This document shows, in pieces, positions 16,256 through 25,056 of a stretch of 64,000 bases of DNA. The notes beneath the pieces are model-generated. The model was given only the letters and a program-made list of their open reading frames with translations, was not told where the DNA came from and did not search any database. The DNA is from Rhodopseudomonas infernalis (lineage in GTDB: Bacteria; Pseudomonadota; Alphaproteobacteria; Rhizobiales; Xanthobacteraceae): positions 62,001-126,000 of the forward strand of contig NZ_JAJNAL010000012.1 in NCBI RefSeq assembly GCF_022271405.1. Direction: 5' to 3'. The position numbers and the translations under genes were made by a program. The number at the start of each line of letters is the position of its first letter. Position 1 is the stretch's first letter.

Positions 16256-17461
16256 TTACTTCTCGGTCTTGTACGACTGGTTCTTGGCGATGGTGGTCCA
16301 GCGGCCGTCCTTGATCTGGCCGATCACGGCGGCGGAGACGCCGAGGTGGTTGTCCTTGGTGAAGCTGATCGGCGCGCCGCCGAAGATGTCGTCGAAGGTC
16401 TCGCCGGACTCCAGGGCGGCCATCAGCGACTCGGTGGTGAGGGCCTTGCCGGCCTTCTTGGCGAAATGCGCGAACACCATCACGCCGTTGTAGCCGGCGG
16501 TCGACTGCTGATTGGCTTCGATGCCGAACATCTTCTTGTAGTCCTCGACGAATTTCTTGACTTCGCCGGTCGCGGTGTCGGCGTAGAAGATCTCGGTCTG
16601 GCCGACGCCGTAGATGCCCTCGGTGGTCTCCTTGCCGAGCTGCGGCAGGTCCGGCACGTAGCTCGGCGACGACACCACGAAGGTCGGCTTCCAACCGAGC
16701 TTCTGCGCCGCCGTGGTGATGCCGACCGACTCGCGTACCACGGAGCCGAGTGCCACCATGTCACAGCCGTCGGCCTTCATCCGGGCGACCTGCGAGTTGA
16801 AGTCCGTGGCGCCGCGCTTGAACGACACCATCGTGGCGCTCGGAATGTTCATGGCCTTGAGCTGGTCGGTGTAGGCGTCGGTGAAGTTCTTGCCCATTTC
16901 GTCGTCCTGATAGACGATGCAGGGCTTCTTCAGCTGGGTCTTCTCGATGACGTATTTGATGCCCAGCCGCATCGTGTCGTAATACGGGCTGAACATGTTG
17001 AACTTCAGCCGGTCTTCCGGTTTGGCCGGGTCCATCTTGAAGGTGAACTCGGCGGCGGTGATCGGGAACAGGTGCAACAGGCCCGCCGACTGCACCAGCG
17101 GCATCGGCGCCAGCGTGGTGGCCGAACCCATCGCCGACACGATCGCGAACACCTTGTCGAGCTCGATCAGCTTCTGCGTGATCAGCACCGCCTTCTTCGG
17201 ATCGTAGCCATCGTCCTCGTTGACCAGGCGGATCTTGCGGCCGTTGATGCCGCCGCCGTCGTTGATCTGCGCGATCGCCAGCTTCATGCCGTTGGTGGCC
17301 GGCACGCCCCACGCCTTCAGCGGTCCGCTGAGGTCCATGTGGGTGCCGATCACGATCTCGCTGTCGGTGATTCCCTGAGTCTTGAACTGCGCGAGGGCGG
17401 GCTGGGCGCCGAGGCCGATCAGCGCCGCGGCGGCGAGCATCGGCAGAGTGCTGGACTTCAT
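16256..17461 (-). CDS. Branched-chain amino acid type ABC transporter substrate-binding protein
   Basis: A 401-residue periplasmic binding protein of the Leu/Ile/Val type (type 1 fold). A signal peptide is clear (residues 1-24, ending GAQPALA). Typical segments are GITDSEIVIGTHMDLSGPLK, INDGGGINGRKIRLVNEDDG, AIVSAMGSATTLAPMPLVQS and YQDDEMGKNFTDAYTDQLK. Last gene of a leftward operon with four Liv transporter genes and an AMP-binding ligase, so it delivers the ligand to LivHMGF. In R. palustris many such proteins bind aromatic acids rather than amino acids; the phenylacetate ligase nearby makes this likely, but it is inference. Confidence 0.92.
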   Translation of the reverse strand: MKSSTLPMLAAAALIGLGAQPALAQFKTQGITDSEIVIGTHMDLSGPLKAWGVPATNGMKLAIAQINDGGGINGRKIRLVNEDDGYDPKKAVLITQKLIELDKVFAIVSAMGSATTLAPMPLVQSAGLLHLFPITAAEFTFKMDPAKPEDRLKFNMFSPYYDTMRLGIKYVIEKTQLKKPCIVYQDDEMGKNFTDAYTDQLKAMNIPSATMVSFKRGATDFNSQVARMKADGCDMVALGSVVRESVGITTAAQKLGWKPTFVVSSPSYVPDLPQLGKETTEGIYGVGQTEIFYADTATGEVKKFVEDYKKMFGIEANQQSTAGYNGVMVFAHFAKKAGKALTTESLMAALESGETFDDIFGGAPISFTKDNHLGVSAAVIGQIKDGRWTTIAKNQSYKTEK

Positions 17462-17500
17462 GGTTTCGCTCCCTCTTTGTGTTGTTTGCTTTGAAATGTC

Positions 17501-19207
17501 TTAGTGCGCGCCGGCGACGGACCGGCGCTTGGTGTCAGTGTCGCCGTCGTCGCCCTTCAGCAGATGCCGCCGCAGCGTCCCCGACGGGGCCAGCTCGGCA
17601 TCGCCCGGGCGCAGCGCGCGTTCGATCAGCGTGAAGCGTTCGATGCGGATGCCGGCGTGACGGCGGTTGACGTCGGCGATCGCCTCGCCGATCAGCGCGC
17701 GGATCTCGTCGGCCTGGCACAGGCTCTGAAAGTGCGTGAACGGAATGCCGCGGTCCTGCGCGTAGCGCACCGCATGGTCGCTATCGAGCAGCACGCGCGC
17801 GACGGCGCGGCCGTCGTCGCCAAGATGCACGAAGGCGTCGGCGATGTAGGGCGATGCGCCAAGCGCCTGCTCGGCGGCGAACGGCAGCACGCGCTCGCCG
17901 CCCCGCTGCAGCACGTCGCCAAGCCGGCCGACGATCGCGTAGCGCTCAGCGCCCTCGCTGCGGGCAATATCGCCGCTGCGCCACCAGCCGTCGCGATGCA
18001 CGGCGGGAGCGTCGTCGCCGGCGTAGCCGAGAAACAGCGCGTCGCCGCGCAGCCAGAGTTCGTCGTGGTCGCCGAGTTTCCACTCCATCGCGTGCTGTTC
18101 GGCGATGCGCACCGCGCCGCCGGCCTCGGCGTGTCCGTACACATCGATGAGCGGCCGGCCGAGCGCGGCGAACCAGTCGGCCACGTCCGGCCGCAGCGCC
18201 GCGCCGCTCGCCAGGCACAGCCGGGCGCGGCCGAGCCCGAGCCGCCGCCGGATCGGCGCCAGCACCACAGGATCGGTGATCACGCGCAGCGGCGAGCGGC
18301 CCCGCCCGTGCGCGAGCGCGGTGCGGCAGGCCCAGCGCTGGAATTTCGTCGTCTCGCCGATCGCCAGCAGGATGCCGGCCTGCAGCTTCGCGAACAGCTG
18401 CGGCGAGGCTTGTACGATCGACGGCTGCAGTTCGGCGAGATCGGCCAGCGCGGTGTCGGGGCTTTCGGGGAAGTTGATCACGGTGCCGGCGAGCAGCGAG
18501 GCGTAGATCCCGACGACGCGTTCCAGCACGTGGTGCAGCGGAGTCAGCGACAGCCGCTCGTCATCGCTGCGCAGACCGAGCGCCTGCCGCGCCCGCTCGG
18601 CCTGCGCGATCACCGCGTCGTGGCCGAGGATCGCACCGCGTGCTGGGCCGGTGCTGCCGGACGAGTAGATGATCACGGCTTCGCGGCCCGGCGCCTGCGC
18701 GCCGTCCCGACGTGCTACTTCCAGCGCCGACAGCGGGATGACGCCCGGATCGCCAGCGCCGTCGTCCCATTGCGGATGCATCGCGACGATGCGCTGGAGC
18801 GCTGGGCAACGTTCGCGCACGCGCAGCGCCTTGTGCAATTGGTCATCGCCGGCGACGAACAGCACGCTGGCCTTGCAGTCGTTGAGGGCACGCGCCAGAT
18901 CATCGGTGTCGCCGTGCGGATCGAGCCCGGCGGAGACGCCGCCGGCGGCGCCGATCGCGAGATCGGCCAGCACCCATTCGGTGCAATTGTCGCCGATCAC
19001 CGCGCCGACCGAGCCTGGCGGAAAACCTTGCCCCAGCAGCGCGGCTGCGACCGCCTCGATGCGGTCCGCGAACTGGCGACCGCTGACCGGCTGCCACAGC
19101 CCGTAGCGCTTCCAGCGCAGCACCGCGGCGTCGCCGTGCTGGCGCAGCGCCGCGACGATGCGTCCTGCCAGCGTCGCGCCGGACCTCAAGTCAGTGCCGC
19201 CTGCCAT
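17501..19207 (-). CDS. AMP-binding acyl-CoA ligase-like protein with altered catalytic motifs
   Basis: A 568-residue protein of the long-chain acyl-CoA synthetase family, encoded within the liv operon (it overlaps livF by 17 bases). The P-loop reads IIYSSGSTGPARGA, with Arg where the family has PKG. The aromatic/Thr-Glu motif reads YGHAEAGG. The motif normally GRxKD reads GRLGDVLQRGG, and the C-terminal stretch that should hold the acyl-adenylating Lys reads APSGTLRRHLL. So several usual active-site residues are changed while overall length and domain order are kept. It may be a weak ligase, have a special substrate, or act non-catalytically with the transporter. Confidence 0.8.
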   Translation of the reverse strand: MAGGTDLRSGATLAGRIVAALRQHGDAAVLRWKRYGLWQPVSGRQFADRIEAVAAALLGQGFPPGSVGAVIGDNCTEWVLADLAIGAAGGVSAGLDPHGDTDDLARALNDCKASVLFVAGDDQLHKALRVRERCPALQRIVAMHPQWDDGAGDPGVIPLSALEVARRDGAQAPGREAVIIYSSGSTGPARGAILGHDAVIAQAERARQALGLRSDDERLSLTPLHHVLERVVGIYASLLAGTVINFPESPDTALADLAELQPSIVQASPQLFAKLQAGILLAIGETTKFQRWACRTALAHGRGRSPLRVITDPVVLAPIRRRLGLGRARLCLASGAALRPDVADWFAALGRPLIDVYGHAEAGGAVRIAEQHAMEWKLGDHDELWLRGDALFLGYAGDDAPAVHRDGWWRSGDIARSEGAERYAIVGRLGDVLQRGGERVLPFAAEQALGASPYIADAFVHLGDDGRAVARVLLDSDHAVRYAQDRGIPFTHFQSLCQADEIRALIGEAIADVNRRHAGIRIERFTLIERALRPGDAELAPSGTLRRHLLKGDDGDTDTKRRSVAGAH

Positions 19208-19940
19208 GTCCGCCCTGTCCGTGGCCGAGATAGAATTCCCGGATCTGATCCGATTGCATCAGGTTGGCGCAGCTGTCGTGCGTCACCACCCGGCCGACCT
19301 CGAGCACGTAGCCATAATGCGCGGTCTCGAGCGCCATCCGCGCGTTCTGTTCGACCAGCAGGATCGAGACGCCCTCCTCCGCATTGAGGCGGCGGATGAT
19401 CGTGAAGATCTCCTTCACCAGCAGCGGCGACAGGCCGAGCGACGGCTCGTCGAGCAGCAGCACCTTGGGCCGGGCCATCAGCGCGCGGCTGATCGCCAGC
19501 ATCTGCTGCTGGCCGCCGGAGAGCTGCCCGGCGAGCTGATCCTGACGTTCGCGCAGCACCGGGAAGTAGTTGAACGCCTTCTCGATGTCGGCCGCCACGC
19601 CCTGCTGATCGGTGCGGATATAGGCGCCCATCTTGAGGTTGTCGCGCACGCTGAGGAACGGGAAGATCTCGCGCCCTTCCGGCACGTGGCTGATGCCGAG
19701 CCGCACCACCTTGTCGGGCTCCATCGACTGGATCTTGCGGCCTTCGAATTCGACGGTGCCCTTGAGCGGATCGAGCACGCCGGAGATCGTCTTCAGGATG
19801 CTGGTCTTGCCGGCGCCGTTGGCGCCGAGCACGGTGACGATCTGGCCGCGCCTCAGGTCGAGCGTGATGCCGCGGATCGCGGTAATCGGTCCGTAGCAGC
19901 TTTCGATATTGGCGAGACGCAGGATCGGCTGGGCACTCAT
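19191..19940 (-). CDS. livF: Branched-chain amino acid type ABC transporter ATP-binding protein LivF
   Basis: A 249-residue ABC ATPase: Walker A GANGAGKTSILK, signature LSGGQQQMLAISRAL, Walker B VLLLDEPSLGLSPLL and a LivF-type ending (GRVVTHDSCANLMQSDQIRE ... YLGHG). It lies four bases from livG and overlaps the ligase gene downstream. It powers import through LivHM. Confidence 0.95.
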   Translation of the reverse strand: MSAQPILRLANIESCYGPITAIRGITLDLRRGQIVTVLGANGAGKTSILKTISGVLDPLKGTVEFEGRKIQSMEPDKVVRLGISHVPEGREIFPFLSVRDNLKMGAYIRTDQQGVAADIEKAFNYFPVLRERQDQLAGQLSGGQQQMLAISRALMARPKVLLLDEPSLGLSPLLVKEIFTIIRRLNAEEGVSILLVEQNARMALETAHYGYVLEVGRVVTHDSCANLMQSDQIREFYLGHGQGGHGRRH

Positions 19941-19944
19941 GCGA

Positions 19945-20706
19945 TCAGGCTCCCAGATACGCGGCGACGACGTCGGGATGGTTCTGCACTTCGTCGGAGG
20001 TGCCGAGCGCCATCGTCCGCCCGTAGTTCAGCGCCAGCACGCGATCGGACACACGGCTGACCAGCGACATGTCGTGTTCGACCATCAACACGGTGATGCC
20101 GAGCCGGTTGTTGATCTCGAGGATCCACTCCGCCATGGCGTTGGTCTCGTCGACGTTGAGGCCGGAGGACGGCTCGTCGAGCAGCAGCAGCTTCGGGCCG
20201 ACGCACAGCGCGCGCGCGACCTCGATCATCTTGCGGACGCCGTAAGGCAGGCTGCCGATCGGAGTGTCGCGATAGCGCTGCAGCCGAAGTACGTCCATCA
20301 CCTCCTCGGCGGCGCGGCGATGTGCGATCTCCTCGTCGCGAACCTTCTTCAGCCGCAGGATGTCCTGCCAGGTCGAGGTGGTGGAATGGCGGTGGCGGCC
20401 GACCAGCAGATTGTCGAGCGTCGAGGCGCTTTCGAACAGCTCGATGTTCTGGAAGGTGCGGGCGATGCCGCGGCCGGCGATCTGCTGCGCCGACAGCCGG
20501 GTGACGTCCTCGCCGAGGAAGATGATGTGCCCGGCATAGGGCGTGTACAAGCGGCTGATCAGGTTGAACAGCGTAGTCTTGCCGGCGCCGTTCGGCCCGA
20601 TGATGGTGAAGACCTCGCCCTCGGCGATGTCGAAGCTGACGTCGTCGACCGCGGTCAGGCCGCCGAATTTCACCGTGAGCTTATCGACCTTGAAGAACGC
20701 GCTCAC
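19945..20706 (-). CDS. livG: Branched-chain amino acid type ABC transporter ATP-binding protein LivG
   Basis: A 253-residue ABC ATPase starting at GTG 20706 (VSAFFKVDKLTVKFGG), which overlaps the livM stop as GTGA. Motifs: Walker A GPNGAGKTTLFN, LivG-type GRGIARTFQNIELFES, degenerate signature LPYGVRKMIEVARAL, Walker B LLLLDEPSSGLN and MVEHDMSLVSRVSDRV. The frame stays open further upstream through livM in another phase; that extension is spurious. Confidence 0.95.
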   Translation of the reverse strand: MSAFFKVDKLTVKFGGLTAVDDVSFDIAEGEVFTIIGPNGAGKTTLFNLISRLYTPYAGHIIFLGEDVTRLSAQQIAGRGIARTFQNIELFESASTLDNLLVGRHRHSTTSTWQDILRLKKVRDEEIAHRRAAEEVMDVLRLQRYRDTPIGSLPYGVRKMIEVARALCVGPKLLLLDEPSSGLNVDETNAMAEWILEINNRLGITVLMVEHDMSLVSRVSDRVLALNYGRTMALGTSDEVQNHPDVVAAYLGA

Positions 20707-21848
20707 CGGTTGCGCTCCGATTTCAGGAACATGCGCTGGGCGCGCGCGCTGGTCGGCCGGTACAGCGGGAACTGGCGGAAATACGATTTGATCCGGGCCC
20801 AGCGGCCGTCGAGTCCCATCGGCTCGAAGATGATGAACAGGATGATGATCAGGCCGAAGATCAGCGATTTCAGCCCCGGCGCGCCGACGACGCGGACCAC
20901 GCCCGCCTGGATCGCGTCGGTGAGCTGATCGGACAGGCCGACGCCCTGCATCGCCCCGAGCGTCAATTGCGGCACCTTGTCCTTCACCAAGATCAGGATC
21001 GGATCGACCATGATCATAAAGATCGCGCCGAACACAGCGCCGCGCAGGCTCAGCACGCCGCCGATGATGATGATCATCACGAACTCGATAGACATCGACA
21101 GGCTGAACATCTCCGGGCTGATGAACGACAGCTTGTGCGCGTACAGCACGCCGGCGAGCCCGGTGAAGGCCGCGGAGATCGCGAACGCGCGGGTCTTGTA
21201 GCGCGCGGTGTCGATGCCCATGCTGCGCGCCGCGGTTTCGCTGTCGCGGATCGCCAGGAAGGCGCGCCCCGTCGGCGAGCGCAGGATGTTGATCGCCGCC
21301 AGGATCACCACCACCGTGACGCCGAGGCAAAGATAATAGAAACCCTGCGAGCCGAGCTTCAGCCCGAACAGCGACGGCGCGCTGAGCATCAGCCCCTCGT
21401 TGCCGTTGGTGACGCTTTCCCAGCGGGTGACGATCTCCTCGACGATGAACGCGAAGGCCAGCGTCGCGATCGCGAGATAAATCCCGTGCAGCCGCAGCGC
21501 CGGCAGCCCGACCAGATAGCCGATCAGCCCGGTGAAGCCGCCGGCCAGCACCAGATAGACAGGCAGCGGCAGGCCGTATTTCTGGGCGACCGCGGCCGTA
21601 TAGGCGCCGATCGCCATGAACGCGGCATGGCCGATCGAGACCTGCCCCGCCTGCCCCGACAGCACGTTCATGGCGATGCCGACGATGGCATAGATCAGCA
21701 CGAACACCAGCTGGCTGAGATAATAGGATTCCAGCAGATACGGCGCGGCGACCAGCACCGCGATCAGGGCGGCGTACCAGAACGCGGCGTTCTTCGACGG
21801 AAACAGCTGCTCGCTTTGCGCGTAGCTGGTGCGGACGTGCGCGCTCAT
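20703..21848 (-). CDS. livM: Branched-chain amino acid type ABC transporter permease LivM
   Basis: A 381-residue permease with about ten membrane helices. The LivM signature GQVSIGHAAFMAIGAYTAAV and the cytoplasmic coupling segment SPTGRAFLAIRDSETAARSM are both clear. Start ATG 21848 lies one base from the livH stop. It forms the channel together with LivH. Confidence 0.95.
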   Translation of the reverse strand: MSAHVRTSYAQSEQLFPSKNAAFWYAALIAVLVAAPYLLESYYLSQLVFVLIYAIVGIAMNVLSGQAGQVSIGHAAFMAIGAYTAAVAQKYGLPLPVYLVLAGGFTGLIGYLVGLPALRLHGIYLAIATLAFAFIVEEIVTRWESVTNGNEGLMLSAPSLFGLKLGSQGFYYLCLGVTVVVILAAINILRSPTGRAFLAIRDSETAARSMGIDTARYKTRAFAISAAFTGLAGVLYAHKLSFISPEMFSLSMSIEFVMIIIIGGVLSLRGAVFGAIFMIMVDPILILVKDKVPQLTLGAMQGVGLSDQLTDAIQAGVVRVVGAPGLKSLIFGLIIILFIIFEPMGLDGRWARIKSYFRQFPLYRPTSARAQRMFLKSERNR

Positions 21849-21849
21849 C

Positions 21850-22722
21850 TCAGACCTTCTTCAGCGCGTTGCTGCCGAACAGGCCCTGCGGCCGCCACAG
21901 CAGCACCGCAAGCAGCACCACATAGGCCGCAACGTCCTTGAAGCCCTCCGGCAGATAGAAGCCCGACAGCGACTCGACGATGCCGATGGTGATGCCGCCG
22001 GCGAGCGCGCCGGGGATGCTGCCGAAGCCGCCGAGCACCGCGGCGGGGAACGCCTTGATGCCGAGGAAGCCGAGATTGGCGTGAATGAAGGTGATCGGCG
22101 CCAACAGCACCCCGGCGCAACAGGCCACGATGGCGCTCAGGCTCCAGATCAGCGAGAACATCCGCTTGACCGGAATGCCCATGTAGTACGCCGCCAGCAT
22201 GTTCTGCGACGTCGCCTGCATGGCGATGCCGATCTTGGTGAAGCGGAAGAAGGCGTACAGTACCACGCACAACAACGCGGTCGCGACGATGATCGACAGG
22301 CTGTCCTGCGACAGCACCAGGCCGCCGAACTGGATCACGCCGCCGGTGAACGGCGTTTCGATGCGCAAATCGTCGGTGCCCCAGATGATGCCGACCAGCG
22401 AGCGGATCACCAGGCCGAGGCCGATGGTCGCCATCACGATCGAGAATTGCGGGTAGCCGAGGATCGGCCGCACCACCAGCCGCTCCATCACCGCGCCAAG
22501 CACCGCCATACTGATCACGCACAGCAGGAAGCCGAGCCAGTAGTTCAGGCCGAGCGTGGCGATGAAGGTGAACGACAGGAAGGCGCCGAGCATCATGATT
22601 TCGCCCTGCGCAAAATTGACGACTTCGGTCGCCTTGTAGATCAGGACGAAACCGAGTGCGATCAGGCCGTAGACGCAGCCGAGCGCAATCCCGCCGATCA
22701 CCTGCTGGACGAAATCGAGCAT
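21850..22722 (-). CDS. livH: Branched-chain amino acid type ABC transporter permease LivH
   Basis: A 290-residue permease with about eight membrane helices, including GIALGCVYGLIALGFVLIYK, EVVNFAQGEIMMLGAFLSF and the coupling motif ATSQNMLAAYYMGIPVKRMF. First gene of livH-M-G-F-ligase-binding protein. About 200 bases separate it from the phenylacetate-CoA ligase gene upstream on the same strand; no clear promoter box was identified there. Confidence 0.95.
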   Translation of the reverse strand: MLDFVQQVIGGIALGCVYGLIALGFVLIYKATEVVNFAQGEIMMLGAFLSFTFIATLGLNYWLGFLLCVISMAVLGAVMERLVVRPILGYPQFSIVMATIGLGLVIRSLVGIIWGTDDLRIETPFTGGVIQFGGLVLSQDSLSIIVATALLCVVLYAFFRFTKIGIAMQATSQNMLAAYYMGIPVKRMFSLIWSLSAIVACCAGVLLAPITFIHANLGFLGIKAFPAAVLGGFGSIPGALAGGITIGIVESLSGFYLPEGFKDVAAYVVLLAVLLWRPQGLFGSNALKKV

Positions 22723-22929
22723 TTCTTCCCCATGTGGTTCCTTGGCGAACCACGTGTATTGCGGCCGACATTGATTGCCGGTCCTGCGTGACTGAGTATT
22801 CCGTCACGCGCTGGCGCGCGAACGCTTACTCAATCGGTTAATTAAGGTGAGATCGGTGCGCGCATGTCAAGGCGCGTGTCGATTACTTTTATGCTGCACC
22901 GCGAAGTTCGCGCGATGGCGCGAAGGCGA

Positions 22930-24264
22930 TCAGATATTCCGCTGATCCTTCACCCGCACCGCTTTGCCCTGCGAGCGCGGAACTTCGCCGGGGGCTTTCA
23001 CCGACACCTTACACGTCACGCCGATCAGCGACTTGATGTGATGCGTGACTTCCGATGCCTTTTTGGCGAGCGCGGCCTCGTCGCGCGGCGCGTCGGGGGC
23101 GATCTCGACTTCGACCGTCATGGCGTCGAGCGCCTTGTCGCGCGTCAGCACGATCTGGTAGTGCGGCGCGATGCCGGGGAAGCCGATGAGGACCGACTCC
23201 ACCTGCGACGGATAGACGTTGACGCCGCGGATGATCAGCATGTCGTCGTCGCGGCCGGTGACGCGCATGATGCGGACGTGGGTGCGGCCGCAGGCGCAGG
23301 GCTCGGTGCAGAGGCTGGTGATGTCGCGGGTGCGATACCGGATCATCGGCAGCGCTTCCTTGGTCAGCGTGGTGATCACCAGCTCGCCGACCGCGCCCAT
23401 CGGCAGCACGTCGAGCGTTTCCGGATCGATCGTCTCGAACAGGAAGTGATCTTCCCAGCCGTGCAGGCCGTTCTGCGCCACCGCGCATTCGCAGGCGACG
23501 CCGGGGCCCATGATCTCCGACAGGCCGTAGACGTCGACCGCCTTGATGCCGAGCCGCGCCTGCAGATCGCGGCGCATCGCATCGGACCACGGCTCGGCGC
23601 CGAACAGGCCGACGCGCAGGGGCGCGCTGCGTAGATCGACGCCCATGGTCTCGGCGACTTCGGCGATGTTGAGCGCGTAGGACGGCGTGCAGCACAGCGC
23701 ATTGGCGCCGAAATCGGCGATCAGCTGCACCTGCCGCTCGGTGCCGCCGCCCGACGCCGGCACCACGGTGCAGCCGAGCCGCTCTGCGCCGTAATGCGCG
23801 CCGAGCCCGCCGGTGAACAGGCCGTACCCATAGGCGTTGTGGACGATATCGTCCGGCGACACGCCGGCGCCGACCATCGAGCGCGCCATCAAATCGGCCC
23901 AGACGTCGAGATCCGCGCGGGTGTAGCCGACCACGGTCGGCTTGCCGGTGGTGCCCGACGAGGCGTGGATCCGCGGCATCTGATTGCGCGGCACCGCGAA
24001 CATCCCGAACGGATAGTTGTCGCGCAGGTCGGTCTTCTTGGTGAAGGGAAACTTCGCGATGTCGGCAAGCGAGCCGAGGTCCGAAGGCTTGACGCCGGCC
24101 GCGTCGAAGCTCTGCCGATAATGCGGCACGTCGCGATAGGCCCGCTCGAGCATTCGCCGCAGCCGCTCGAATTGCAGCGCCGCAAGCTGCGGCCGCGGCA
24201 TCGTCTCGACGAGGCGGTCGTGCATGTAGACGGCGGGTTCACGCAAGGCGGGCTGAGCGCTCAT
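22930..24264 (-). CDS. paaK: Phenylacetate-CoA ligase
   Basis: A 444-residue adenylate-forming ligase of the PaaK type: P-loop HASSGTTGKPTVVGYTRADL, YGYGLFTGGLGAHYGAERLG, the adenylation motif YGLSEIMGPGVACEC, TGRDDDMLIIRGVNVYPSQV and a C-terminal basic stretch (VPRSQGKAVRVKD) with the catalytic Lys. It converts phenylacetate (or an analogue such as indoleacetate) to the CoA thioester with ATP. The ior/kor oxidoreductase genes directly upstream would make the same arylacetyl-CoA from arylpyruvates, so this ligase probably recovers the free acid. Confidence 0.93.
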   Translation of the reverse strand: MSAQPALREPAVYMHDRLVETMPRPQLAALQFERLRRMLERAYRDVPHYRQSFDAAGVKPSDLGSLADIAKFPFTKKTDLRDNYPFGMFAVPRNQMPRIHASSGTTGKPTVVGYTRADLDVWADLMARSMVGAGVSPDDIVHNAYGYGLFTGGLGAHYGAERLGCTVVPASGGGTERQVQLIADFGANALCCTPSYALNIAEVAETMGVDLRSAPLRVGLFGAEPWSDAMRRDLQARLGIKAVDVYGLSEIMGPGVACECAVAQNGLHGWEDHFLFETIDPETLDVLPMGAVGELVITTLTKEALPMIRYRTRDITSLCTEPCACGRTHVRIMRVTGRDDDMLIIRGVNVYPSQVESVLIGFPGIAPHYQIVLTRDKALDAMTVEVEIAPDAPRDEAALAKKASEVTHHIKSLIGVTCKVSVKAPGEVPRSQGKAVRVKDQRNI

Positions 24265-24319
24265 CGAAACAATCCTTTGTCAGTATCCGTCAATGCAGAA
24301 CGATGCGGTGGCCCCGGCG

Positions 24320-24478
24320 CACAGCGCGCCCCCTCTCCCGCTTGCGGGTGAGGGGTGGGGTGAGGGCGACGCGGGCACGAAGTCTCGGCCGCGCGGTGAC
24401 GCCCCCTCACCCGCCGCGCAAGAGAGCGTCGACCTCTCCCCGCGCGCGGGGAGAGGTTTGCGCTGTGCTTGGTGAAAA
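24320..24478. repeat. Palindromic dispersed repeat (B-type tail, inverted and extended)
   Basis: gcgccccctctcccgcttgc and gggtgaggggtggggtgagg, then a second hairpin acctctccccgc-gcgcggggagaggt and gcgctgtgcttggtg. It fills the gap between the korC-like gene and paaK and could shape the operon transcript. Confidence 0.7.
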
Positions 24479-24485
24479 GGCGATC

Positions 24486-25043
24486 TCACGACGCCACTGC
24501 TACGGCCGGCGCCTTGGCCAACTCGTAGCCGGCGGCGAGCGCGTCCAGGTTGAGGTCGAGGAAGCCGCGAGGCGAACTTGCGCGGATCACCTGCTCGACC
24601 GATTTGTGCTTACACAGGCCGGTCAGCTCGATCAGCACGGCGAGCGCGACGATGTTGGTGACGCGTTCGCTGCCGAGCTCGATCGCGGTGCGGCTGAGCG
24701 GCAGCGACAACTGCTTGCCATCGCCGGCCGGTAGCTCCGGGCACAGCCGCGTATCCGCGATCACCAGCGCACCGGCTTTCAGCCGCGGCCAGGACGGCTT
24801 CACCGCGATCTTGTCGAGCAGCACCAGATAATCGAACGCGACCGGCAGCGGATAGTCGACCTCGCCGGCCGCGACCACCAGGTCGGCGTTGCAGAAGCCG
24901 CCGCGCGAAGTCGGCTCGTAGGTCTGCGACTGCGCGACGTGGCGGCCTTCGAGCGCCAGCGCATCGGCGAGCAGCTTGGCGCTGAGCACCAGGCCCTGCC
25001 CGCCGGTGCCGCCGAAGCGCAGTTCGATCCGGGATTTCGGCAT
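24486..25043 (-). CDS. korC: 2-oxoacid:ferredoxin oxidoreductase gamma subunit
   Basis: A 185-residue gamma-domain protein (pyruvate/ketoisovalerate oxidoreductase family). The N-terminus ELRFGGTGGQGLVLSAKLLA is the hallmark, followed by QSQTYEPTSRGGFCNADLVV. The start at 25043 (MPKSRIEL) is supported by 'caggagcgag'. It belongs with the alpha and beta subunits encoded upstream (13-base gap). Symbol by family analogy; the true substrate may be an aryl 2-oxoacid rather than 2-oxoglutarate. Confidence 0.88.
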   Translation of the reverse strand: MPKSRIELRFGGTGGQGLVLSAKLLADALALEGRHVAQSQTYEPTSRGGFCNADLVVAAGEVDYPLPVAFDYLVLLDKIAVKPSWPRLKAGALVIADTRLCPELPAGDGKQLSLPLSRTAIELGSERVTNIVALAVLIELTGLCKHKSVEQVIRASSPRGFLDLNLDALAAGYELAKAPAVAVAS

Positions 25044-25056
25044 CGTCTCGCTCCTG

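Noticed and set aside
17504-19387. A 627-codon open frame on the plus strand
   Set aside because: It is the GC-rich antisense shadow of the AMP-binding ligase gene: composition is Arg/Ala/Gly/His-rich, with no domain motifs.
20707-21330. Upstream extension of the livG reading frame
   Set aside because: It runs inside livM in another phase with Arg/Asp-rich nonsense; livG begins at the GTG overlapping the livM stop.
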